Assembly: GCA_001804345.1 (NCBI GenBank)
Contig: MHFU01000058.1
Location: forward strand, 771-7,547
Length of the DNA stretch: 6,777 nucleotides
DNA from: Omnitrophica bacterium RIFOXYB12_FULL_50_7
Lineage (GTDB): Bacteria > Omnitrophota > Omnitrophia > Omnitrophales > Aquincolibacteriaceae
Direction: 5' to 3'
The notes below the pieces were generated by a model. That model had not been told where the DNA came from. It saw only the letters and a program-made list of their open reading frames with translations, and searched no databases. Made by a program: the position numbers and the translations under genes. This document shows positions 1 to 4,881 of the stretch, one piece after another (position 1 is the first letter of the stretch; every line of letters begins with the position of its first letter).

Positions 1-256
1 TTTCGACGCGGTAGGTCCTTTTGGAGTGTTCCGCCTCGCAGAGCGCCAGATACTCCGCAAGGTATTCGGAGACCAGCTTGCCTTTGAGACGCCAGCCGAC
101 CTCATGCTTTTCGATAGCCTGGATCACCTTGGAGAACTTAGCTTGGGCTATTTCCCTGGAGTTGGTCTTGAGGGATTGCCACTGCCTGTGTCCGGTTCCG
201 TCATAAAATCTCGCGTACCAAACCTTGCCGCGCCTGACTATGTGTCCCTTTGCCAT
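1..256 (-). CDS. Tyrosine-recombinase (phage/ICE-type) integrase, N-terminal part, cut by left window edge
   Basis: The first 85 codons are visible; the rest lies beyond position 1. The protein begins MAKGHIVRRGKVWYARFYDG, followed by a TNSREIAQAKFSKVIQAIE helix. This is the usual N-terminal arm-DNA-binding region of phage integrases: a basic three-strand fold with W-Y-x-R-F-Y, then a helix that replaces 'NKREAE'. From about residue 63 (KLVSEYLAEYLALCEAEHSK) the SAM-like core-binding domain begins. The catalytic domain (R...H-x-x-R...Y) is outside the window, so activity cannot be judged. The start at 254-256 is supported by a GGGAGGG Shine-Dalgarno about 5 bases upstream. The gene starts 121 bp from the 3' end of a tRNA-Pro gene and reads away from it, the standard arrangement for an element integrated at a tRNA. 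A near-consensus promoter lies at 315-343. Family assignment is firm for this short piece; the type of element is unknown. Confidence 0.85.
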   Translation of the reverse strand, partial: MAKGHIVRRGKVWYARFYDGTGHRQWQSLKTNSREIAQAKFSKVIQAIEKHEVGWRLKGKLVSEYLAEYLALCEAEHSKRTYRVE

Positions 257-261
257 AATAA

Positions 262-267
262 CCCTCC
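262..267 (-). promoter_or_regulatory. Shine-Dalgarno of the integrase gene
   Basis: The minus strand reads GGGAGGGTTATT and then ATG, a purine-rich anti-16S match at ideal spacing. It fixes the integrase start at 256 and implies efficient translation once the gene is transcribed. Confidence 0.7.
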
Positions 268-274
268 CGAGGTA

Positions 275-285
275 TCGCCCCGATT
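275..285 (+). repeat. 11-bp inverted copy of the tRNA-Pro 3' end in the int leader
   Basis: TCGCCCCGATT on the plus strand here equals the minus-strand 3' end of the tRNA-Pro gene, TCGCCCCGATT (376-386). The tRNA bases involved are the end of the T stem, the 3' acceptor strand, the discriminator and two bases beyond. The two copies are about 90 bp apart in opposite orientation and lie on either side of the int promoter. An att-like or strand-exchange role is conceivable, but an 11-mer can also recur by chance, so no function is assigned. Confidence 0.4.
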
Positions 286-288
286 TTG

Positions 289-308
289 AGGTACCATTTA
301 AGGTACCA
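289..308 (+). repeat. Paired AGGTACCA boxes, candidate regulator or integrase arm sites
   Basis: AGGTACCA occurs at 289-296 and again at 301-308, a 12-bp period, each containing the palindrome GGTACC. The pair covers the expected transcription start of int (about 308) and the first bases of its leader. Two identical boxes at roughly one helical turn are typical of a cooperative repressor/excisionase site or of integrase arm-type sites. Which of these it is cannot be told from sequence. Confidence 0.5.
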
Positions 309-314
309 CTAGGA

Positions 315-343
315 ATTATAGCCAGAAACAGGAATGGCGTCAA
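315..343 (-). promoter_or_regulatory. Sigma70-type promoter of the integrase gene
   Basis: On the minus strand the -35 is TTGACG (338-343, five of six consensus) and the -10 is TATAAT (315-320, perfect), with a 17-bp spacer. Transcription would start near 308 and give a leader of about 50 nt before the ATG at 256. The -35 lies wholly inside the inverted repeat at 333-367, so a protein bound there would occlude polymerase. Confidence 0.75.
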
Positions 344-367
344 TAGTTGTAAGCTATTGACGCCATT
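333..367. repeat. 14-bp perfect inverted repeat overlapping the int -35 box (candidate operator)
   Basis: AATGGCGTCAATAG (333-346) is perfectly complementary to CTATTGACGCCATT (354-367), with a 7-base centre. Its left arm contains the int -35 hexamer. The other arm carries a second TTGACG facing the opposite way on the plus strand, but no good -10 follows it. In RNA read from the tRNA this would fold as a strong hairpin 10 nt past the tRNA 3' end. There is no T-run on either strand, so it is not a standard intrinsic terminator. A dimeric repressor site is the best reading. A transcript-end hairpin or a cruciform/relaxosome-like site are alternatives. Confidence 0.6.
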
Positions 368-377
368 GGGGTAAGAA

Positions 378-400
378 TCGGGGCGAGAGGATTTGAACCT
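378..400. other. Probable attachment-site core: 3' end of tRNA-Pro
   Basis: Tyrosine integrases commonly recombine within the T-arm and acceptor 3' end of a tRNA and restore the tRNA sequence. The integrase gene lies immediately past this 3' end. The second att copy would lie beyond the left edge and cannot be seen, so the core length and exact ends are inferred. Confidence 0.45.
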
Positions 401-451
401 CCGACCGCACGCACCCCAAGCGTGTGCGCTACCAGGCTGCGCTACGCCCCG
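378..451 (-). tRNA. tRNA-Pro, anticodon GGG
   Basis: The minus strand folds as a complete cloverleaf. The acceptor CGGGGCG (445-451) pairs fully with CGCCCCG (379-385), with discriminator A at 378. The D stem is GCGC/GCGC. The anticodon stem is CACGC/GCGTG with loop TTGGGGT, giving anticodon GGG and G37. The variable loop has 5 bases. The T stem is GGAGG/CCTCT with loop TTCAAAT. Length is 74 nt. It would read the proline codon CCC (and CCU by wobble). The CCA end is not encoded (TTCTT follows), so CCA must be added by nucleotidyltransferase. The gene sits 72 bp past the stop of the MauE-like gene and is probably the integration target of the element to its left. Confidence 0.95.
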
Positions 452-479
452 CAGTAATTAGGGTATGAAATGGAGCGAG

Positions 480-485
480 AGTATA
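480..485 (-). promoter_or_regulatory. Possible -10 box for tRNA-Pro
   Basis: TATACT on the minus strand (five of six consensus) lies 28 bp upstream of the tRNA 5' end, placing a start near 473 and a leader of about 22 nt. No convincing -35 is present at 16-18 bp. The tRNA may instead be transcribed by readthrough from the oxidoreductase/MauE genes. Confidence 0.3.
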
Positions 486-523
486 TCAAATTTCCGGAGT
501 TCCGTCTTTTTTTCTGGATCTTC

Positions 524-988
524 TCAGGGCTTTGTTTCAAGGAGAGTGGCCAAACTAAAGGGATGGGTTTTGAGGAAAGCAAGACGCATACCGATGAAGG
601 TGTTAAAAAGGTCCATAGTAAGAACTTGCAGAGGTTTCAAATGAATAAGGCTTCCCTCCCCGAAGCAACCGCAATTAGCGGGAAGGGCCCCTGTCACAAT
701 GCGGGTCGCAGGAATGAGAAGCACAAAACTCAAGGACATAACGGCCAGCACAAGTGCGCTTACCCGCGGCAAATAGCCCAGAATCAAAAAAGAGCCAAAG
801 AGGAATTCGATCCAGGGAATAACACGCGCAAGGAACGGGATGAGCACGTAAGGAATGATCTCATAAGCGGTCATCCCTCCCTGGAAATTCTCAACAGGTT
901 CCATGAGCTTGGTAAATCCGGAATACGCAAAAACCAATCCAAGAAACATGCGGCCAAGGAAGAGGATCTTGTAGTTTTTCTCCGACAT
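524..988 (-). CDS. MauE/DoxX-like four-helix membrane protein (candidate redox partner)
   Basis: A 154-residue integral membrane protein with about four hydrophobic helices (roughly residues 8-27, 44-71, 77-97 and 118-138). It opens with the DoxX/MauE signature R-x-F-L-G-L-V-F-x-x-S-G-x-x-K-L at 13-28. It also carries a W-x-E-x-x-x-G-x-x-L-x-x-G motif at 59-71 and, between helices 3 and 4, the cysteine pair in N-C-G-C-F-G (C106, C108), typical of the MauE branch. MauE is needed for maturation of disulfide-rich methylamine dehydrogenase, and DoxX-type proteins associate with thiol-redox enzymes. Its start codon overlaps the stop of the DsbA-like gene by one base (TAATG), with an AGGGGG Shine-Dalgarno inside that gene, so the two are translationally coupled. 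Inference: it passes electrons to or from the extracytoplasmic oxidoreductase. No mau structural genes are nearby, so a literal methylamine role is unlikely. Confidence 0.8.
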   Translation of the reverse strand: MSEKNYKILFLGRMFLGLVFAYSGFTKLMEPVENFQGGMTAYEIIPYVLIPFLARVIPWIEFLFGSFLILGYLPRVSALVLAVMSLSFVLLIPATRIVTGALPANCGCFGEGSLIHLKPLQVLTMDLFNTFIGMRLAFLKTHPFSLATLLETKP

Positions 989-1725
989 TACGCCCCCTGC
1001 TGCTTGGGTATCCCAGCTGGAAAAAACGGAGTTCCAGGTTCCTGTTTTTTTTCAGGCACCGGCTTCGGCGGCAGCCCAAGGACCTTGCGGACCGCGTTCT
1101 CCCCGCGCTCCTGCATCTCTTTGGGACCCACGAACCGTTCTTCTCCGAGAAAAAACGTCGGCGTTGCACTCACTTGCCGTTTGTTCCCTTCCTCTTTTTC
1201 TGCGTAGATATCACGAGCTACCGCGACATCCGCCATGCATTTCCCAAAGCGGTCCATATCCGCGCCGAGTTCCCGGGCATATCGCGCCAGGATCTCTATC
1301 GGCGGAACATTCGAAGGCGCCCATTCCGACTGTTTTTCATAAAGCGTGTCCTGATAGAGCCAGAACTTCCCCTGAGCATTCATGCACTCCGCGGCCTGAT
1401 GAGCATAGATGGACCATTTGTGAGAAGTGAGCGGATAATGCTTGAATGTTAGCTGAACTTTTCCGGGATAGTTCCTGAAAAGATTCTGGATATCTGCTTG
1501 CACGACGCGGCAAGAGGGGCATTCAAAATCGCTGTATTCAACGATCTTCACGGGAGCAGCGGCAGGTCCCCGAACTTTTAAGGCCGCGGGAAGACCCAAA
1601 GCCCCGGGGACAGATTTCGGTGGCAAGGCCGGCACAGGTTTGTTTCTTTTTATAAAAAAAATGGTTCCTGCCAGAAAAAGAACAAGCAAAATGCCTGTCA
1701 GGATCGAGCGAAGATTTGTTTTCAT
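988..1725 (-). CDS. Membrane-anchored DsbA-family thiol:disulfide oxidoreductase
   Basis: A 245-residue protein. A basic N-terminus and one hydrophobic segment (about 8-25, ending before KRNKP) act as signal anchor, then a Pro-rich linker (29-57). A thioredoxin-fold domain of the DsbA/Thioredoxin_4 type follows: VKIVEYSDFECPSC at 59-72 with active-site C69-P-S-C72, and the cis-proline loop SATPTFFLG with P189. A helical insertion carries two more cysteines, AAEC (C114) and GKC (C163), placed as in BdbD/VKOR-associated DsbA-like proteins. The tail from about 218 is Pro/Lys-rich and probably disordered. It should oxidise or isomerise cysteines outside the cytoplasmic membrane. The start is the only Met ahead of the anchor; its Shine-Dalgarno is weak (AGG, about 6 bases off). 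No DsbB or VKOR gene is visible; the coupled MauE-like gene may fill that role. An eight-base A run lies in the tail codons. Confidence 0.88.
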   Translation of the reverse strand: MKTNLRSILTGILLVLFLAGTIFFIKRNKPVPALPPKSVPGALGLPAALKVRGPAAAPVKIVEYSDFECPSCRVVQADIQNLFRNYPGKVQLTFKHYPLTSHKWSIYAHQAAECMNAQGKFWLYQDTLYEKQSEWAPSNVPPIEILARYARELGADMDRFGKCMADVAVARDIYAEKEEGNKRQVSATPTFFLGEERFVGPKEMQERGENAVRKVLGLPPKPVPEKKQEPGTPFFPAGIPKQQGA

Positions 1726-1782
1726 TTTAGGCCTATCACCCTCGAATTTTAAAAAAAAGATTCTAGGAAAACTGTATCGCCC

Positions 1783-3621
1783 CTATTTTACGGGAACTTG
1801 CCGCCCAGAATCAACTACGATTGTGTGAATCACCTTATTAGCCGGAAATTCCTGCATTGCTTCAAGCGAGAAGGGCGCCACAACCGACCAGTTCTTTTCC
1901 CCCATGCTTCCGGGCACATTGATGCGATATTCCCAGGAATCCCGTTCCGCGAATTCCCCGAGAGAAAGCCAGTCCTGGAGGATCTGGAGGCTAAAGATCG
2001 AACGCGTGTGATTCACGCTCTCCAACGCTTTTCGGACGAATTCCCGGGAGGCCCGAGGCTCGACCGGCCCGGTCATACCCACGTGTTGCCAATAGAATTT
2101 CCGCTCTTCATAAGAGCTCTGGTAAGCATCCACGATATGCCACGCCTCATCCCGGCTTTTTCCCAGGATCGCCAAAAGCATCCCGACGCTCTCGATCTCA
2201 TGACGCCAACGCAGGCGACCGTGCTTGGAATGATGAAGATCGAAAAGTTTTTCCTTGAAATGATCGAACGAAATGCCGCTCTCTCCGCATTTTTTACAGA
2301 AGAACCATTCGTCAACAGTCCCGGCCTCATTCTCCCACCACGCGCAAAAAGCGCTCGTATCATGCGTCGAAAGCATCGCCATGGAGTTCTCGCGATAGCG
2401 ATCCCCCGCCTTGAACCGGAAGTCCTTCCCCCAGTTCCGAACCCACCGCTGGACATCCGAGCCGGGGATCTTGTATTCCTCAAGGATCTCGTAAGAACAT
2501 TTCGGAACCACGCCGAGGTCTTCGGCACAAGGCAACATCTTCGCACTTTCAAGCATTACTTCGAGAATCTTTTGCCCGTGATCTTTCCAAAGCTGCTCGT
2601 CCCGCGGATCAAAAGAGCCGTACAACCCCGCATGTTCCATCGGCTCCGAAAGCGGGATCGTCCAGAGACGGAACATCCCGACAAAGTGATCGATCCGGTA
2701 AAGATCAAAAAGGTTTTCCGCACATTTCATTTTCCGGCGTACATATTGAAAATCATCGGCCGCGATCCGCCCCCAATTATAAGGCGGCATACCCCAGCGC
2801 TGGCCTTGGGCAAAATACAGGTCAGACGGCGCACCGGAGGAAAGATCGAGCTTGAAATATTCCTGATGGGCCCAGACGTCCGCGCTGTCGCGCGCGACCA
2901 AAAACGGCATATCCCCCATAAGGAGCACGCCGCACCTCGTGGCATACTTCTTCACATCCTTGAACTGCTCAAAGAGCTGCCACTGAAGCCATTTGTAAAA
3001 AAGAATTCTGTCTTTATTTTTCCATACAACCTCCGCGACCGCGTGAGGCTGCTTGGCCCGAAGCCCCTCGGGCCAATCCATCCAACTACTCATTTGAAAT
3101 TCATCTTTCAGGGTCTTAAAAATGGCGTAATCCTCAAGCCAGCTCTGATTCTCCCTAAGAAAGTTCAGGAATTGTTTCCCTCGCTTGGAAGACGTACCAC
3201 TCGCAAAGATCTTTTCTAAGAGTTCGAGTTTGGCCTTTTTGATCCCATAATTCACCCGCGCTTTCCCGGTCGGAAACTTTTTGCGGAGCTCTTGAATGTC
3301 TTTTGAAAAATCTCGGAGGTTACAGTCCTCGAGCTCTTCAAGGGAAAGATACATCGGATCAAGCGCCATGCTGCTTTGGGCGTCATAGGGGCGGAAATCG
3401 AATCCGACGTCATTCAAGGGAAGAAGCTGGATAATCGAAAGCCCGGTCTTTTTACACCAGTCGATCAAAAGTTTCAGGTCCGGAGCTTCGCCGATCCCGA
3501 CACTTTTTGAAGAGTAGAGCGAAAAAAGAGGGGTCGTCACACCGGCACGTCGCCGGGCGCCAACCTTTTTCCATATCTTTCCGCATTGAGAACTTAAAAA
3601 TGAAGCATAGTCTGCTTGCAT
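1783..3621 (-). CDS. malQ: 4-alpha-glucanotransferase (amylomaltase/disproportionating enzyme, GH77)
   Basis: Transfers alpha-1,4-glucan segments between maltooligosaccharides in the cytoplasm, in maltose/glycogen metabolism. The protein has 612 residues from the ATG at 3619-3621. This start has a GAAAGGG Shine-Dalgarno 5 bases upstream. An in-frame GTG at 3646-3648 is less likely because it sits inside a palindrome. N-terminal motifs include RAGVTTPLFSL, SVGIGE and LLPLNDVG. The core has GDMPFLVARDSADVW (about 236-250), the nucleophile motif YRIDHFVGMFRLW (D311), the acid/base motif CAEDLG (E367) and THDT (D421). Near the C-terminus comes RINVPG...NWS. All three catalytic carboxylates are therefore present. 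The nucleophile motif has V-G-M-F-R-L-W rather than the R-G-F-x-x-Y-W of short Thermus-type enzymes, closer to the E. coli/DPE2/chlamydial variety, and length is intermediate between about 500 and 690. A C-K-K-C pair (C442, C445) is unexplained. No other glycogen gene is in the window. Confidence 0.95.
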   Translation of the reverse strand: MQADYASFLSSQCGKIWKKVGARRRAGVTTPLFSLYSSKSVGIGEAPDLKLLIDWCKKTGLSIIQLLPLNDVGFDFRPYDAQSSMALDPMYLSLEELEDCNLRDFSKDIQELRKKFPTGKARVNYGIKKAKLELLEKIFASGTSSKRGKQFLNFLRENQSWLEDYAIFKTLKDEFQMSSWMDWPEGLRAKQPHAVAEVVWKNKDRILFYKWLQWQLFEQFKDVKKYATRCGVLLMGDMPFLVARDSADVWAHQEYFKLDLSSGAPSDLYFAQGQRWGMPPYNWGRIAADDFQYVRRKMKCAENLFDLYRIDHFVGMFRLWTIPLSEPMEHAGLYGSFDPRDEQLWKDHGQKILEVMLESAKMLPCAEDLGVVPKCSYEILEEYKIPGSDVQRWVRNWGKDFRFKAGDRYRENSMAMLSTHDTSAFCAWWENEAGTVDEWFFCKKCGESGISFDHFKEKLFDLHHSKHGRLRWRHEIESVGMLLAILGKSRDEAWHIVDAYQSSYEERKFYWQHVGMTGPVEPRASREFVRKALESVNHTRSIFSLQILQDWLSLGEFAERDSWEYRINVPGSMGEKNWSVVAPFSLEAMQEFPANKVIHTIVVDSGRQVPVK

Positions 3622-3638
3622 ATCATCCCTTTCACCCT

Positions 3639-3661
3639 CTGTCCACACCGGGTGTGGACAG
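3639..3661. repeat. 11-bp perfect palindrome between the hypothetical gene and malQ
   Basis: CTGTCCACACC (3639-3649) is fully complementary to GGTGTGGACAG (3651-3661), with one central base. It begins two bases after the upstream gene's stop (3664-3666) and ends 5-6 bases before the malQ Shine-Dalgarno. No T-run follows on the minus strand, so it is not a typical intrinsic terminator. It could be a dimeric-repressor operator, or an RNA hairpin that protects the upstream mRNA 3' end or tunes malQ translation. Confidence 0.6.
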
Positions 3662-3663
3662 GG

Positions 3664-4191
3664 TTAAGACTGGTTAAACCGATCGAAAAGTTTGCGAATA
3701 TCCCCATCCGCTGAGCGAGTGATCTGACTGCAGATAAAGATCAGAACCGAAAACTGCCAGCAGTCTTCCGGACCGATCACGAGGCCCGTTGTTACGTTCT
3801 CCTGACGCTGGAGCGCGTGAGAAAAAAATTCCACCGCTTTTGAGAGCTTCTCCTCGCGCAGATCCAGGGAGTTTATTTTATTCTCATATTTCATGGAAGG
3901 AAAGCGGATCCCGCGCACAAGTAGAAAGGTTGTCAGATAATCCTCGACCCCAGAAAACTCTTTATCGAATTCGAACCCTTCGAACTGTGGCAAATTCGGC
4001 GGCAAAATGATCGAGGGTTTATCGACCGTCACCTCACCTTTACGCACCACGGTGTCGCCGTGATTGACCACAGACTCCGCCAAAAAAACATATGGGATTT
4101 GTGTCGCTTCAAATGTCTGAAGAGGTTGGACGCGAGGCCGGATGATCTCGGTAGCCTTGAGCGCCTTCTCCCAGGAATCGTGAATGTCCAT
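3664..4191 (-). CDS. Hypothetical protein, function unknown
   Basis: I do not recognise a characterised family. From the ATG at 4189-4191 (MDIHDSWEKALK) it has 175 residues, with no signal peptide or membrane segment, so it is probably cytoplasmic. Visible blocks are WEKALKATEIIRPRVQPL near the N-terminus, a beta-rich stretch around YVFLAESVVNHGDTVVRKGE, then PSIILPPNLPQFEGFEF. The C-terminal half is helical and includes LVIGPEDCWQFSVLIFICSQ and TRSADGDIRKLFD. These well-formed motif-like blocks and codon-like composition argue for a real conserved gene. Start choice is open. Upstream in-frame ATGs at 4260 and 4221 extend it by 23 or 10 residues, but they lie in the repeat at 4199-4310. The ATG at 4260 has GAGGAG directly against it, too close for normal initiation. 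The 4191 ATG lacks a clear Shine-Dalgarno. It may be co-transcribed with malQ, 42 bp downstream. Confidence 0.7.
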   Translation of the reverse strand: MDIHDSWEKALKATEIIRPRVQPLQTFEATQIPYVFLAESVVNHGDTVVRKGEVTVDKPSIILPPNLPQFEGFEFDKEFSGVEDYLTTFLLVRGIRFPSMKYENKINSLDLREEKLSKAVEFFSHALQRQENVTTGLVIGPEDCWQFSVLIFICSQITRSADGDIRKLFDRFNQS

Positions 4192-4198
4192 TTTAAAA

Positions 4199-4310
4199 CC
4201 CGTACTTGGTAGATAGTACATGGTACATGGTCCAAAGACGACATGCCGAAAACACTTCATCTCCTCATAACCGGAATGCCATGTACTACGTACTATGTCC
4301 TATGTACCGC
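4199..4310. repeat. Inverted-repeat element rich in GTAC/CATG words
   Basis: ATAGTACATGGTACATGG (4213-4230) and the complement of 4279-4296, ATAGTACGTAGTACATGG, match at 16 of 18 positions. Weaker similarity extends outward to 4199 and 4310, and a 48-bp interior separates the cores. Each arm is itself near-palindromic. The element fills almost the whole spacer between two genes. This looks like a small dispersed intergenic repeat (MITE- or REP-like) rather than coding DNA. No transposase or target duplication is visible. Confidence 0.55.
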
Positions 4311-4313
4311 TTT

Positions 4314-4760
4314 CTAGTAGGAAATGCCGTCCGAAAGCTCGTTTTTGTCATTCGCCTGATAAGGGAAATAGAATTTCAGCTTCTCGCCAATCCGAAGAAC
4401 CGCCTCAGAAATACCTTCGGCGAATTTGTTCTGCTTAAAGTGTTCTTGCATAATTTGGACCACATCGTTCCAGAAACCCTCGGGAACTTTTTCATTGATC
4501 CCAACATCCCCCAGCACCGCGAACTTCTTGTTCCCGGTCGCAAGAAATATCAGAACACCGTTCCGCTCGGCAGTCTTCGTCATCCCGATCCGCTGAAAAA
4601 CCTTCTGGGCATGGCCATAGATAGGCTCGCGGGCGTGATATTCCAGATGCACACGGATCTCCCCGGAGGTGTTTTTTTCCGCTTCCTGGACCGCAGCAAG
4701 GATCTGTTTTTTCTCTTTCCGTGAAAAGAAAAACAGGGGATAAGAAATTCTAAGTTTCAT
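4314..4760 (-). CDS. Short TPM-domain protein (TPM_phosphatase family)
   Basis: A 148-residue protein from the ATG at 4758-4760, chosen because GGAGG lies 4 bases upstream; an earlier in-frame ATG at 4781 has no such support. The TPM fold is shown by FSRKEKKQILAAVQEAEKNTSGEIRVHLE (about 12-40) and ERNGVLIFLATGNKKFAVLGDVGINEKVP (66-93), then helices FWNDVVQIMQEHF and FAEGISEAVLRIGEKL. It has neither signal peptide nor Gly-rich tail, unlike the other TPM gene 121 bp upstream. Such short TPM proteins commonly follow lemA and a YgcG-like gene. Members of the domain family have been reported as weak acid phosphatases or photosystem/membrane accessory factors; the role here is unknown. It ends just before the GTAC-rich repeat. 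Confidence 0.82.
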   Translation of the reverse strand: MKLRISYPLFFFSRKEKKQILAAVQEAEKNTSGEIRVHLEYHAREPIYGHAQKVFQRIGMTKTAERNGVLIFLATGNKKFAVLGDVGINEKVPEGFWNDVVQIMQEHFKQNKFAEGISEAVLRIGEKLKFYFPYQANDKNELSDGISY

Positions 4761-4805
4761 TGATCCTCCACGACACTTCAAACCTACTCAATCTTGTTAC
4801 AATTA

Positions 4806-4870
4806 AGTGATTCGGCTTTCGGCTACGGTCACGATGCCCGTTTCGTCATCCGGTTACGTCTTCCGTTTTT
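4806..4870. repeat. Degenerate TTCGGC/CCG-rich intergenic repeat
   Basis: The spacer between the two TPM genes holds TTCGGCTTTCGGC (4811-4823) followed by short ACGGTCACG-, CGTCATCCGG- and CGTCTTCCG-like words. The run of related 6-8 base words has no convincing reading frame. It looks like a degraded tandem or dispersed non-coding repeat. Only one copy is in view, so the unit boundaries are approximate. Confidence 0.35.
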
Positions 4871-4881
4871 TAACATTGCCG

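Noticed and set aside
470..1207. Plus-strand open frame of 245 codons opposite the MauE-like and DsbA-like genes
   Set aside because: It spans two convincing minus-strand genes; its protein is Lys/Arg-rich without motifs or a ribosome-binding site.
1745..1760. T-run after malQ on the minus strand as an intrinsic terminator
   Set aside because: No stable GC-rich stem precedes the eight T residues.
1798..3219. Long plus-strand open frame (473 codons) opposite malQ
   Set aside because: It is antisense to a gene with all GH77 catalytic motifs, and its translation is rich in Arg/Pro/His with no recognisable domain, as expected for a shadow frame.
3639..3661. DnaA boxes or an origin suggested by TGTCCACA words
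   Set aside because: Each has two mismatches to TTATCCACA, they are just the two arms of one palindrome, and there is no AT-rich unwinding region or dnaA/dnaN nearby.
4192..4260. 23-residue N-terminal extension of the hypothetical protein
   Set aside because: It lies in the GTAC/CATG repeat, and its Shine-Dalgarno touches the ATG with no spacing. Not fully excluded.
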